A stretch of 38,060 nt of DNA from contig NZ_VCKY01000095.1 of assembly GCF_005889735.1 (NCBI RefSeq), forward strand, positions 1-38,060, given 5' to 3'. The notes under the pieces were generated by a model that worked only from the letters and a program-made list of their open reading frames with translations, ran no database searches and was not told the origin of the DNA. This document shows, one piece after another, positions 15,082-23,857 of this stretch (position 1 is the stretch's first letter; each line of letters starts with the position of its first letter). The position numbers and the translations under genes are program-made. The stretch is from Nonomuraea turkmeniaca. GTDB lineage: Bacteria; Actinomycetota; Actinomycetes; Streptosporangiales; Streptosporangiaceae.

Positions 15082-17067
15082 TCACCCAGCGACGGCCATC
15101 CACACGTTGACCCGCAACGTCCACGTACCGTTCGGGGCGTCCAGGAGCGAGCGCTCGTCCTGACGGGTGACCAGCGTCATCACCTGCTCGGCCGGCCCGT
15201 ACGGCGCGACCTGCGCGGCCTCGGCGGCCAGCACGACGGGAACGCGGCCGGCCGCGCGAATCCGGTCGATCAGGCGGCGTACGTCGGCCTCGGGCGCGGT
15301 GTCCGCCCCGTTCCGCACCACCTCCGCGGCCGGGCGGTCGCACATTCCGCGGATGAGCTGGGTGAACCGGTCGCCGGTCACCCGTTCGACGATCAGCACG
15401 GACGCGTTGGGCGGGATGTCGGCGCACATCGCCTCGACCGCGGCCGCCTCGCCCCGCTCGACCGGGGTGAAGGCGGTGCCGATCGAGGTCACGGCGGGCG
15501 GCACGAGCACGACCAGGGCGGCGGCCGCCGTCACCCACCAGCGCGTGGTGCGCAGGCGGCTCAGCGTGTACGTGGCGAGCAGGATCAGCCCCGGGATCAC
15601 GATGGGGACCAGGCGGCGGGCGGCCCACGGGTGGTCGGGGGTGATCTCGGGCCGCAGCAGCGTGGTGACGGTGGTCCAGCCCACGACCGCGAGCGGCAGC
15701 AGCCAGTCGAAGGGCGTGCCGTCGCGCAGCAGCCTGCGGACGAGCACGGCCGCCGCGATCGTGGCCAGGATCACCACGGGGAGGCCGACGTACCAGACGA
15801 CCCAGTGCAGGGAGTCCTCGAAGTAGAGCCGACGGCCGTCCGCGGGCAGGCCGTTGGCCAGCTGGATCTGCTCGATCATCCTGAAGGTGCGCCAGTCTTC
15901 GGACGTGACCGGGACGCGGGTCACGGTCTGCAGCCACGGCCGCGCGTACAGGGCCGCCATGAGCAGCACCACCAGCCCCGCCCCGATCGACGGCGCCCAT
16001 CCGGGCAACCGGATCCTGGCCAGGAGCGGCGCGGCGGCCGTGCCGATCCCGATGAGCAGCAGCACCCCGCCGCAGATGAACAACAACGGCCTGACCGAGC
16101 CGGACAAGTAGGACAGGTACGGGCGAGCCAGCAGGTACCCCGCCAGCATCCCGAGCCCGGCCCCGGCCACCAGCCCGATCAGCAGCGGCAACCCCAGCGC
16201 CCCCTGCGGCCGGGAGAGGCGCGAGCTCCGCCGCATCGCGATCAGCAGCCCCGCGAACACCAGCACCGGCAGCACGTCACGCAGCCCGTCGACCCTGACC
16301 AGCACGGCCAGCCCGAACACCAGCCCCGCCGGCAGCCCCCGCGCCCAGCCCGGCCGGTCGAGCGCGTCATGCGCCAGCGCCAGCCCGCCGAACAGCAGGA
16401 TCAGCGACGGGATCTCGCTGAACGTGGTCCGCGAGGTGTAGAGGATCGGCAGGCTCACCGCGAACGCCAGCGCCGCGAGCACCGCCCACCGGGGCCCGGC
16501 CAGCCGTGCCGCCACCCCGGCCACCGTGAGCACGGCCAGCCCGCCCAGCACGGCCGGCATCGCGAACGGCATGCCGAGCCAGTGGCCGAGCGCGAACAAC
16601 ATCGGCGCCCCCGGCATGAACTGGGGCACCACCCCTCCGTCCGCGCCGTAGAGCCCGACGCTGACGAAGTCCAGCGAAGGGTCGACCCCGCCGAACGCCT
16701 CCGGCTGGACGGGAACGGGCAGCGCCCCATGGCCGGCGATCCAGGCGGTGTACTGCGCGTAGGTGGCCGGGTCGCGCCTGACGATCAGCTGCTCGCTGTG
16801 CATGACCACGTTGAACGCGGCCGATGCCGCCGCGACCGCCACCACCCCGGCGACCTGCCACACCGTGGCCTCGGCCACCTTGCCGATCCGCCGCGTCCCG
16901 GCCCAGCACAGCAGCGCGGCGGCGGGCACGCCGAGCAGCAGCGCGGGCAGCGGCGCGAACCGGCCGAGCAGCAGCAACGGCAGCCCGGCCAGCAACCAGC
17001 CCGCCACGGCGAGCGCGGGCACCACCGAGAGCGCGGCGAGCACCCGGCCGGGTCGATCGAGTTCCAT
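15082..17067 (-). CDS. Large polytopic membrane protein, GT-C glycosyltransferase-like
   Basis: 661 residues with about a dozen hydrophobic helices and a C-terminal soluble tail (about 555-661). The first extracytoplasmic loop contains RRDPATYAQYTAW (about 99-111), where GT-C enzymes carry a catalytic aspartate. VSLPILYTSRTTFSEIPSL and LVFGLAVLVRVDGLRDVLP resemble ArnT/PMT-type proteins. The likely role is transfer of a sugar from a polyprenyl-phosphate donor outside the membrane. The 14096 GT2 enzyme, 32 nt downstream, could make that donor. No specific subfamily is recognised. On the minus strand TACGCT ends 9 nt before the ATG, which has no Shine-Dalgarno sequence. Confidence 0.78.
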   Translation of the reverse strand: MELDRPGRVLAALSVVPALAVAGWLLAGLPLLLLGRFAPLPALLLGVPAAALLCWAGTRRIGKVAEATVWQVAGVVAVAAASAAFNVVMHSEQLIVRRDPATYAQYTAWIAGHGALPVPVQPEAFGGVDPSLDFVSVGLYGADGGVVPQFMPGAPMLFALGHWLGMPFAMPAVLGGLAVLTVAGVAARLAGPRWAVLAALAFAVSLPILYTSRTTFSEIPSLILLFGGLALAHDALDRPGWARGLPAGLVFGLAVLVRVDGLRDVLPVLVFAGLLIAMRRSSRLSRPQGALGLPLLIGLVAGAGLGMLAGYLLARPYLSYLSGSVRPLLFICGGVLLLIGIGTAAAPLLARIRLPGWAPSIGAGLVVLLMAALYARPWLQTVTRVPVTSEDWRTFRMIEQIQLANGLPADGRRLYFEDSLHWVVWYVGLPVVILATIAAAVLVRRLLRDGTPFDWLLPLAVVGWTTVTTLLRPEITPDHPWAARRLVPIVIPGLILLATYTLSRLRTTRWWVTAAAALVVLVPPAVTSIGTAFTPVERGEAAAVEAMCADIPPNASVLIVERVTGDRFTQLIRGMCDRPAAEVVRNGADTAPEADVRRLIDRIRAAGRVPVVLAAEAAQVAPYGPAEQVMTLVTRQDERSLLDAPNGTWTLRVNVWMAVAG

Positions 17068-17160
17068 CGGTGAGCGAGCGTATCCAACGTCCCGTGGCGC
17101 GGGCTCCGTGTGCCGGCCGGTAGCGTACGCGACGTGCCGGAGATGCAGGAGGACGGGCAG

Positions 17161-18615
17161 GTGACGTCAGCGGTCCGCGCGGCCGAGCCCGCGCCGAGCG
17201 GCCGGTGGGCCGGTGTCGCGGGGCGCCGGTGGGCCGGTGTCGCGCGGCGGCACCGGTGGTTCCTCGGGGTGCTCGCTCTCGGCACGCTCCTGCGTGCCCT
17301 GGCCATGCTGGGCTACCGCCCGGCCCTGTGGTTCCCCGACTCCTACACCTACATCGTCACCGTCTTCAAACCCCGCCCCGACCTCGTGCGTCCGGCCGGC
17401 TACTCGATGTTCATCACGCTGCTGGAGCCGTTCCATTCCTTCGCCGTGGTGGCGGCGGCGCAGCACCTGCTGGGGCTGGGCACCGGCGTGCTGATCTACC
17501 GGGTCGCCAGGAAAGCTCCCAAGTGGGCGGCGACGCTGGCCACGGTGCCCGTGTTGCTCGACGCGTACCAGGTCGAGCTGGAGCACCTGCTGGTCTCCGA
17601 CACGTTGTTCATGTTCCTGGTCGTATCCGCCGTGGCGCTGTGCACGACGCAACGGACGAGCACGGTCGCCGCCATCGGGCTGCTGCTCGCCGCCGCCACG
17701 CTGACCAGGACCGTCGGCCAGCCGCTCATCGTCGTGCTCGCGGCCTGGTTCGTCCTGCGCAGGCGGATCAGGCTCGCCGGGGTGCTGGTGGCGGCCGCCC
17801 TGGTGCCCATCGTCGCCTACGGAGCCTGGTTCTACGCCACCTACCAGCGGGTCGGCCTCGTAGGCGCGAACGGCGCCTTCCTGTACGCCCGCACGATGTC
17901 GTTCGCCGACTGCGCCAAGATGAACCCGCCGCCGGACCTGAAGGTCCTGTGCGACCCGCGCCCGCCCGAGCAGCGCCCGCCGTCCCAGGAGTACATCTGG
18001 GCCGAAGACGCGCCTCTGGTGATGTTGCCGGGCATCACGTTCACGAAGGAGAACGACGACCTGGCGGCCAGGTTCGCGATGCTGGCGATCGTCAAGCAGC
18101 CGCTCGACTACGCCGGCTCCGTCCTGACCGAGCTGGGCCGCACGTTCCGCTGGGACCGGGCGGTCTATCCGGACCAGGAGGTCTACAGCTATTACCAGTT
18201 TCCGGTGACCCCACCGGGACCACCTGGCCGCTATCCCGCGCAGGTCGGCGCGGAGTATGCCAAGCTCTATGAGCAAGGTGCGATCGGCACGGAGATCGTC
18301 GAGCCCTACGCCGGATGGCTGAGGGCCTACCAGAGCATGGCGCGGCTGCCCGGCCCGGTGCTCCTGGTGGTCCTCCTGGTGCCTCCCGTGGCGGCGATCG
18401 CCCGTAGGCGTAAGGCAGAGCGCCTCGCGGGCGCTCCGTCCTGGCTGGTGCCCTGGTCAGTGGCCGTTGTGTTGCTGATCACACCGGCCGCGGCGGCGGA
18501 GTTCGACTATCGGTACGTGTTGCCGGCCGTACCTCTGGCCTGTCTTGCCGCGGCCCTGAGCATCAGGCCTGACCTGGGAAATCAGTCAGGAAGCCAGAAA
18601 GAGTTCAGCGAATGA
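17161..18615 (+). CDS. Polytopic membrane protein, GT-C/GT39-like
   Basis: 484 residues from GTG 17161, set by AGGAGG at 17147-17152 with an 8-nt spacer. An in-frame reading from 17110 would translate through that site. There are about ten hydrophobic helices. The first external loop, ALWFPDSYTYIVTVFKPRP, carries an aspartate where GT-C enzymes have their catalytic acid. A large soluble loop at about 240-370 (TMSFADCAKMNPPPDLKVLC, WAEDAPLVMLPGI) separates the two membrane halves. The gene diverges from 15082-17067 across 93 bases. TAGCGT at 17121 could be its -10. An extracytoplasmic mannosyl- or arabinosyl-type transferase is likely, but the substrate is unknown. Confidence 0.78.
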   Translation: MTSAVRAAEPAPSGRWAGVAGRRWAGVARRHRWFLGVLALGTLLRALAMLGYRPALWFPDSYTYIVTVFKPRPDLVRPAGYSMFITLLEPFHSFAVVAAAQHLLGLGTGVLIYRVARKAPKWAATLATVPVLLDAYQVELEHLLVSDTLFMFLVVSAVALCTTQRTSTVAAIGLLLAAATLTRTVGQPLIVVLAAWFVLRRRIRLAGVLVAAALVPIVAYGAWFYATYQRVGLVGANGAFLYARTMSFADCAKMNPPPDLKVLCDPRPPEQRPPSQEYIWAEDAPLVMLPGITFTKENDDLAARFAMLAIVKQPLDYAGSVLTELGRTFRWDRAVYPDQEVYSYYQFPVTPPGPPGRYPAQVGAEYAKLYEQGAIGTEIVEPYAGWLRAYQSMARLPGPVLLVVLLVPPVAAIARRRKAERLAGAPSWLVPWSVAVVLLITPAAAAEFDYRYVLPAVPLACLAAALSIRPDLGNQSGSQKEFSE

Positions 18616-18783
18616 TATTCCACCTCATGTCCGGCTCTGAGTATGCTTGCCCGCGGAAACATCACGCCCGGGTCACGGTCGTTTCCGGCAGTCGTCGCTC
18701 CGGACACGCGGAACGTGACCTAATCTCGTGGCGCGGAACGACCAAGCCGGCGCGCGAGCGCGAGGAACGAGGCTAGGGGGCGT

Positions 18784-20412
18784 ATGACTGACTACAGGAG
18801 CGTGCCGGTAGCCGACCCGCTGCATGATCGCCGGGTCGCCCCCACCCAGCCCGGCAGCAGGATGGCGCGCCGGGCCGCGGCGGCCGCCCCGCCGCCGCCA
18901 CCGCCCGACGACCGGCCGCCGCGCAACCACCGCGGCGGCGGAGGCGGCCAGGGCAAGATGCGGGTGCTGGCCTGGATCAGCATCGGCGTCACGTCGGTCA
19001 TGGTCGCGGGCTCGCTGACCGCCTACACGATGTACCGGGACGCCTTCGGCAACATCACCCAGAAGCCCGTCAAGGAAGACATCATCAACCCGCGTCCCCC
19101 GGACACGGGCGCGCTCAACGTGCTGCTCGTCGGCTCCGACACCCGCGCGGGCGACGGCAACGCCAAATACGGCCAGCAGACGGCCAGGCTCGCCGACGCG
19201 GGCGGCAAGCGCACCGACACGATCATCCTGATGCACATCTCGCCCAACCGCGACAAGGCACAGCTGATCAGCTTCCCGCGCGACTCGATGGTGCAGGTCC
19301 CCCGGTGCAAGAACGAGACCACCAAGCAGGAGATGCCCCCGCGCCGCGACATGATCAACTCGGCGTACAACTCCGGCGGCATCGCCTGCACGATCTCCAC
19401 CATCGAGACGCTCACGCAGATCCGCATCAACCACTTCGTCGAGGTCGACTTCAGTGGGTTCAAGAACATCGTCGACTCGCTCGGCGGCATCGAGATCTGC
19501 CTGAAGTCGGGCGTCAACGACAAGGCGTCCAAGCTGGTCCTGCCGCCGGGCAAGAGCCTGCTCAACGGTGAGAAGGCGCTCGGATACGTACGCCTGCGCA
19601 AATACGGCGACGGCAGCGACATCCAGCGCATCAAGCGCCAGCAGATCTTCCTGAGCAAGGTCGTCGCCAAGGCCACCAGCAGTGACCTGATGACCGACGT
19701 GGGCAAGCTGCGGGGCTTCATCGCCGCAGCGGCCGGGTCCGTCACCATGGACCCCGAGCTGGCCAACGACACCGAGCGGCTCATCGAGATCGCGATGAGC
19801 GCCAAGCAGCTGACGGCCAAGGGCGTGCAGTTCACGACGGTCCCGTGGGCAGAGGACCCCGAGAACAAGAACCGCGTGGTCTGGACGGCTGACGCCGCCA
19901 AGCTGTTCACCGCGATCAGGACCGACACCGAGGTCGCCGTCCCGACTCCGTCGGCCAGCGCCAAGCCCAAGGTCACCGTCAAGCCGGAGCAGGTGAAGGT
20001 CCAGGTGCTCAACGGCACCAAGACCGTGGGCAAGGCCCGCGAGGTCGCCGACCAGCTCGCCGAGCAGGGCTTCAACGTCGTGAGCGTGGGCAACTACGAG
20101 GCCACGAACGGTCAGAGCATGGCCAAGAGCGAGATCCACTACGCCAAGTCGATCGCCACGGCGCCCGACTACGCCGGCACGCTCGCCGGCGCGGTCGTGC
20201 CCAAGCCGGCTCCGGCGGCGGGCAAGGTGCCGGCGACCAACGCGCAACCGTACGCGCCGGTGACCGCCGCCGCGGGGACCACGCCGAAGAGCGGTCCGGT
20301 GATCCAGCTCGTCGTGGGCGAGGACTTCGAGTCGGTCAAGGTGACGGAGCTGCCCGACAGCGTGAAGCAGAGCACCATCACGGCGTCGCAGCAGACGAAC
20401 GTGTGCACCTAG
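18784..20412 (+). CDS. LytR-CpsA-Psr (LCP) family glycopolymer ligase with LytR_C domain
   Basis: LCP enzymes move polymers from a lipid-pyrophosphate carrier onto peptidoglycan. This 542-residue protein has a Pro/Gly/Arg-rich cytoplasmic tail and a single membrane helix at about 60-82. The LCP domain carries LLVGSDTRAGD (D119, R121), GKRTDTIIL (R143, D145) and ISFPRDSMV (R166, D167), the residues known to bind the pyrophosphate and Mg2+. NHFVEVDFSGFKNIVDSLGG and GYVRLRKYGDGSDIQRIKRQQ are further family blocks. A LytR_C domain spans about 404-515 (VKVQVLNGT onward). AGGGGG sits just upstream of the ATG. A paralogue is at 33393, so the two bracket the glycan and polyol-phosphate genes. Confidence 0.95.
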   Translation: MTDYRSVPVADPLHDRRVAPTQPGSRMARRAAAAAPPPPPPDDRPPRNHRGGGGGQGKMRVLAWISIGVTSVMVAGSLTAYTMYRDAFGNITQKPVKEDIINPRPPDTGALNVLLVGSDTRAGDGNAKYGQQTARLADAGGKRTDTIILMHISPNRDKAQLISFPRDSMVQVPRCKNETTKQEMPPRRDMINSAYNSGGIACTISTIETLTQIRINHFVEVDFSGFKNIVDSLGGIEICLKSGVNDKASKLVLPPGKSLLNGEKALGYVRLRKYGDGSDIQRIKRQQIFLSKVVAKATSSDLMTDVGKLRGFIAAAAGSVTMDPELANDTERLIEIAMSAKQLTAKGVQFTTVPWAEDPENKNRVVWTADAAKLFTAIRTDTEVAVPTPSASAKPKVTVKPEQVKVQVLNGTKTVGKAREVADQLAEQGFNVVSVGNYEATNGQSMAKSEIHYAKSIATAPDYAGTLAGAVVPKPAPAAGKVPATNAQPYAPVTAAAGTTPKSGPVIQLVVGEDFESVKVTELPDSVKQSTITASQQTNVCT

Positions 20413-20454
20413 TGCGGCACGACGATGGTGGATTGTCGCAGCTCCTCAAGCAGG

Positions 20455-20488
20455 CACAGGGAATGGTGGACGCTCCAAGTTCCCTGTG
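20455..20488 (+). terminator. Hairpin downstream of the first LCP gene
   Basis: CACAGGGAA (20455-20463) is a perfect 9-bp complement of TTCCCTGTG (20480-20488). The 16-nt loop can form a further TGG/CCA pairing. It starts 43 nt after the LCP stop and has no T-run. It is probably a terminator between the LCP gene and the acyltransferase. Confidence 0.5.
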
Positions 20489-20514
20489 TAAGCGGGCGTT
20501 CTGGGCGTCCTTGA

Positions 20515-20543
20515 GAGACAGAAGCCCTCGAGCCGGATAGTCT
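20515..20543 (+). promoter_or_regulatory. Candidate promoter for the acyltransferase gene
   Basis: GAGACA (20515-20520) and TAGTCT (20538-20543) are 17 nt apart, with four of six matches to the -35 consensus and a TANNNT -10. Transcription from about 20550 would give a leader of roughly 95 nt that contains the short upstream ORF at 20597. Confidence 0.3.
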
Positions 20544-20596
20544 GTTGCGGGTCGGCGACGCAGCGCGACACCGAATCGTAAGGTGGTATTCACGTC

Positions 20597-20653
20597 GTGG
20601 TGTCGTCGTGTTCCCCGGCCCCTAGCGAAGCTGAGCGTCCTTCTCGTGTCTGA
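20597..20653 (+). CDS. Possible 18-codon upstream ORF overlapping the acyltransferase start
   Basis: GTG at 20597 is preceded by AAGGTGG (20580-20586). It opens an 18-codon frame (MVSSCSPAPSEAERPSRV) whose TGA at 20651-20653 lies 3 nt past the acyltransferase GTG at 20646. The acyltransferase itself has only a weak Shine-Dalgarno sequence, so coupling is possible. Short chance frames are frequent in GC-rich DNA, and there is no codon-usage support. Confidence 0.2.
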   Translation: MVSSCSPAPSEAERPSRV

Positions 20654-22082
20654 CACCAGATTCTCTCCACCGGCCACACCCACGCCGAGCTCGGCGGGTC
20701 CGGACGAGGGAGGTGGGCCCGCCAACACGGGCGCGCGGTGGCCGCTGCCGGAGGAGGCCTTCTGGAGCGAGCGGACCGACCCGCACGGTGCCCTGCCGGG
20801 CGACCAGCCGGCCCCGGGCACCTCCGCTCAGCCTGCCGGTCCCGCTCAGCCTGCCGGTCCCGCTCAGCCCGCCGGTCCCGCTCAGCCCGCCGGCCTACGC
20901 GCGGTCCCAGCCGGCCCGCCGCCGGTTGATCCCCGCGGAGTGCCGGCCGACGTTCGGCCCACCAGCCCGCGCGGAGTGCCCGTAGACGCCCAGCCGGGCG
21001 GGGCAGCGCCGGGCGAGGCGGGCCGGGTCGCGACGGAGGAGCGGCCGCTGACGCAGGCCGAGCCGAAGACCGAGGCCGAGCCGGCCAAGCGCAAGCGCGA
21101 TCCGTTCCTCGACAACGTCAAGTTCGTCCTGATCGCGCTCGTGGTCGTCGGCCACTCCCTGGTGCCGACGCTGTCGGCCGACTCCTCCAGGGCCCTCTAC
21201 GTCTTCATCTACACCTTCCACATGCCGCTGTTCGTACTGATCAGCGGCTACCTGTCCAGGAACTTCTGGAACTCCAACGCCAAGACCAACAAGCTGGTCG
21301 ACACGTTCCTGGTCCCGTACGTCATCGTCGAGGTCGGCTACGCCGCGCTCCGCTTCTCCCTGGGACAGAAGTGGAGCCTGACGATCATCGACCCGGCGTG
21401 GCTCAACTGGTACCTGCTGGCGCTGCTGTTCTGGCGGTTGTCCACACCGGTGTGGAAGCGGATGAAATACCCGGTCCCGGTGGCGATCGCGATCTACCTG
21501 TTCGCCGGGTTCTCGCAGATCTCCGGCGACTTCAGCATGGACCGCTTCTTCGGCCTCCTGCCGTTCTTCGTGATCGGCCTGGTGATGCAGCCTGAGCACT
21601 TCGAGCTGCTCAACCGGCGGTGGATCAAGATCGTGTCGGTGTTCACGGTCATCGGCGCGGCCGCGGTGGCGATCTACATCGCGCCCAGGGCGCCGCTCGA
21701 CCCGTTCTACTTCAAGCACAGCTTCCAGGACATGGACCTGTCCTGGTACATGGGGCTGGGCCTGCGCACCGGGCTCCTGGTGTGCTCGCTGGCCATGTGC
21801 TTCGCGGTGCTGGCGCTGGTGCCCAGGAGCGAGACGTGGTTCTCCGACCTCGGCACCCGTACGCTCTACTGCTACCTGCTGCACGGCATCCCGGTGCTGA
21901 TCGCCAAGGAGATGGGCTGGCTGGAGTTCCCGTGGCTGCACGGGCCGCTCGGCGTGCTGGCGATCAGCTCCAGCTGCTTCGCGCTGGCGATCATTCTGTG
22001 TCTGCCGGAGACCAGGACCGTCTTCAAGTGGGTGCTCGAGCCCCGCCTCGTCTGGCTCTATCGCCGCCCCTCTCGAAGTTAA
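20646..22082 (+). CDS. Acyltransferase-3 family membrane O-acyltransferase with long disordered N-terminus
   Basis: About 478 residues. Residues 1-150 are low-complexity Pro/Ala/Gly/Glu sequence with a six-residue tandem repeat (AQPAGP) at about 61-83. The membrane domain begins at RDPFLDNVKF (R151) and carries the acyltransferase-3 histidine in VVVGHSLVP (H170). About ten helices follow, including FIYTFHMPLFVLISGYL and YCYLLHGIPVLIAKEMGW. The family moves acetyl or other short acyl groups across the membrane onto sugars, and this one resembles fucose/exopolysaccharide acetyltransferases. Decoration of the glycan made by its neighbours is a natural role. GTG 20646 is the chosen start. An in-frame GTG at 20583 is possible but gives an unlikely Trp/Cys/Arg-rich extension. 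Confidence 0.85.
   Translation: MSDTRFSPPATPTPSSAGPDEGGGPANTGARWPLPEEAFWSERTDPHGALPGDQPAPGTSAQPAGPAQPAGPAQPAGPAQPAGLRAVPAGPPPVDPRGVPADVRPTSPRGVPVDAQPGGAAPGEAGRVATEERPLTQAEPKTEAEPAKRKRDPFLDNVKFVLIALVVVGHSLVPTLSADSSRALYVFIYTFHMPLFVLISGYLSRNFWNSNAKTNKLVDTFLVPYVIVEVGYAALRFSLGQKWSLTIIDPAWLNWYLLALLFWRLSTPVWKRMKYPVPVAIAIYLFAGFSQISGDFSMDRFFGLLPFFVIGLVMQPEHFELLNRRWIKIVSVFTVIGAAAVAIYIAPRAPLDPFYFKHSFQDMDLSWYMGLGLRTGLLVCSLAMCFAVLALVPRSETWFSDLGTRTLYCYLLHGIPVLIAKEMGWLEFPWLHGPLGVLAISSSCFALAIILCLPETRTVFKWVLEPRLVWLYRRPSRS
20826..20894 (+). repeat. 18-bp in-frame tandem repeat, 3.8 copies
   Basis: The unit GCTCAGCCTGCCGGTCCC is repeated at 20826, 20844, 20862 and (partial) 20880. Only T-to-C changes at one site and a final truncation separate the copies. 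It encodes AQPAGP repeats in the disordered N-terminus of the acyltransferase. Near-identity of the copies points to recent slippage expansion. Confidence 0.9.
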
Positions 22083-22138
22083 GCGACCGTTCCACCCGTA
22101 TTAACGCCTTTGACCTGGTAGGCGCGGAGCATCGACAC

Positions 22139-23104
22139 ATGCGCGCATGTGTCGCCACAACCGTCCATCACCCCGAGGACGCCCGGATCATGCACAGGCA
22201 GATCAGGGCGTTGCTCGACGCGGGCCACGAGGTGACCTACGTGGCGCCGTTCACCTACTACAACGTGACTCCGGTCATGGGGCTCACCGCGGTGGACGTG
22301 GCGCGCTCGGCCCCGTACGGCAAGGCGCGCTCGGCGCTCAGACGCGGCGTCAAGGGGGCGGACCTGCTGATCGTCCACGACTACAGGCTGCTGCACGCGC
22401 TGCCGTACCGGCGTCCTCCGGTCGTGTGGGACATGCGCGAAGGGGTCACCCCCCGGCAACTGGCCCGCGCCGAGCGCCGCCACCGAGTGATCACCTCCGC
22501 GGTGGTGCCCGAAGCGACCCTGGTGTCGTCCAGCCCTCCCCCTCCTGGCGACACCAGGGTCGTGCACATCGGCCGGCTGGCCGCCGATCGCGGCGTCAAC
22601 GAGCTGATCGGCCTGGCGGAGCGCCTGGTCCCGCACGGCGTCAGGCTGGACCTCATGGGGGCGGCGGAGCGCGACGTGCGCCCGCTGTTGCGGGACGCGC
22701 AGCGGGTCGGCCTGCTCGACTGGTTCGGATACGTGCCCAACCGGCACGCGCTGCGCATGGCCGAGGGCGCGCTGGCCGGCCTCTCGCTGGCCGACGACAC
22801 GGTCAGCGAGGCGCCGACGAAGATCATGGACTACATGGGCCGCGGGCTGCCGGTGATCACGACGCCGCAGGGGGCCGCGTTGGTGGAGGGCGCCGGTTGC
22901 GGGCTGGTCGTGCCGCTGGACGTGGACGCGGTGCTGAACGCCGTACTCGACCTGAAGGAGAACCCGGTGCGGCGGGCCAAGCTCGGAGCCCAAGGCCACG
23001 CCGAGGCGCGCCTGCGCCACCACTGGCCGGACCACGCGGCGGCCTTCGTGCGCCAGGCCGAGTTGTGGGCGGGCCGGTCCGCCACGCACGCTCTGGCGGT
23101 GTAG
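22139..23104 (+). CDS. GT4-family glycosyltransferase
   Basis: 321 residues from ATG 22139, with GGAG nine bases upstream. It has the GT-B fold in a shortened form. The acceptor half contains ADLLIVHDYRLLHALPYR and VVWDMREGVTPRQLA. The donor half has VVHIGRLAADRGVNELI and the late motif EAPTKIMDYMGRGLPVITTP, where the first Glu and the following Lys are typical donor contacts. A reading from 21620 would overlap the acyltransferase out of frame and was discarded. It lies 56 nt after the acyltransferase, so co-transcription is likely. The sugar is not identifiable. Confidence 0.87.
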   Translation: MRACVATTVHHPEDARIMHRQIRALLDAGHEVTYVAPFTYYNVTPVMGLTAVDVARSAPYGKARSALRRGVKGADLLIVHDYRLLHALPYRRPPVVWDMREGVTPRQLARAERRHRVITSAVVPEATLVSSSPPPPGDTRVVHIGRLAADRGVNELIGLAERLVPHGVRLDLMGAAERDVRPLLRDAQRVGLLDWFGYVPNRHALRMAEGALAGLSLADDTVSEAPTKIMDYMGRGLPVITTPQGAALVEGAGCGLVVPLDVDAVLNAVLDLKENPVRRAKLGAQGHAEARLRHHWPDHAAAFVRQAELWAGRSATHALAV

Positions 23105-23142
23105 CCATGGCGGGCCGGGCCGGGGGTTGATGTACTGGGTCC

Positions 23143-23856
23143 ATGGCATCGCATCTGATCCAAGGCCGGGCGGTGGACATGCCTGTCCGGGTGAGGGACG
23201 CGGAGATCTGCAGCGCCTTCTACCCGGTGCGTGCGGACGCCGCCAGGGCGGTCATCGCGTACTCAGGGCTCGACGTGGCCGAGGCGCTGCCCGGCAAGGC
23301 CGTCTGCATGCTGCTGTTCGTCGACTACCGGGATGGGGACCTCGACACCTACCACGAGTTCGGGATGGCCTTCCTGGTCCGTCCTCCGGGCGCATCGGGA
23401 GCCAAGGGGCTCGCCGATCTGCGGCAGTCGGGGATCTTCGTGCACTGGCTGCCCGTGGACCAGCGGTTCACGCTGGACGCTGGGCGCACGATCTGGGGGT
23501 TCCCGAAAGAGCTCGCGGACATCGAGTTGCGGCTCGACTCGCCCTACAAACGGTGCATCCTCCGCAAGGACGATCGGCTCGTGCTGGACATGCTGATCAA
23601 GCCGGGCGTGCCCGTGCCGGCCGCCGCGGCGATGACGCCGATGGACGCGTACACGCACCTGGACGGGGTCACGCGGCGCGTTCCCTGGTCCGTACGCGCC
23701 CGCGGCGCCAGGATGCGGCCCAGCGGCGCGCTGATCCGCCTCGGCAACCATCCCATCGCCAAGGAGCTGAGCGAACTGGGGCTGCCCAAGCGGGCGATGT
23801 TCGCCACGACCGTCTCGCGGGCGGCCATGACGTTCGGTGCGGCGGTGGAGGTCTGA
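23143..23856 (+). CDS. Acetoacetate decarboxylase-fold protein with altered active-site pair
   Basis: 237 residues matching the acetoacetate decarboxylase (ADC) superfamily over its full length: VCMLLFVDYRDGDLDTYHEFGMAFLV, then the active-site segment RTIWGFPKELADIEL. The Schiff-base lysine aligns with K122. The next residue, which in true decarboxylases is a second Lys that lowers the pKa of the first, is Glu (E123). Members lacking that pair can do aldol or dehydration chemistry or other imine-based reactions. The expected substrate is therefore a small carbonyl compound, but decarboxylation should not be assumed. No strong Shine-Dalgarno sequence precedes the ATG. The gene converges on the GT2 gene, whose stop codon begins one base beyond this gene's stop. 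Confidence 0.82.
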   Translation: MASHLIQGRAVDMPVRVRDAEICSAFYPVRADAARAVIAYSGLDVAEALPGKAVCMLLFVDYRDGDLDTYHEFGMAFLVRPPGASGAKGLADLRQSGIFVHWLPVDQRFTLDAGRTIWGFPKELADIELRLDSPYKRCILRKDDRLVLDMLIKPGVPVPAAAAMTPMDAYTHLDGVTRRVPWSVRARGARMRPSGALIRLGNHPIAKELSELGLPKRAMFATTVSRAAMTFGAAVEV

Positions 23857-23857
23857 G

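Noticed and set aside
18654..18687. CGGAAAC/GTTTCCG pairing with a 20-nt loop after the 17161 gene
   Set aside because: A 7-bp stem with a long loop and no T-run is too weak to call a terminator.
18728..18787. Short GTG frame overlapping the first LCP start as ATGA
   Set aside because: It has no Shine-Dalgarno sequence, and any gene starting ATGA automatically shows such a stop. It is much weaker than the leader before the second LCP gene.
22083..22138. Fusion of the acyltransferase and the following GT4 into one long frame
   Set aside because: The acyltransferase stops in frame at 22082, and the GT4 frame is different and only becomes domain-like after ATG 22139.
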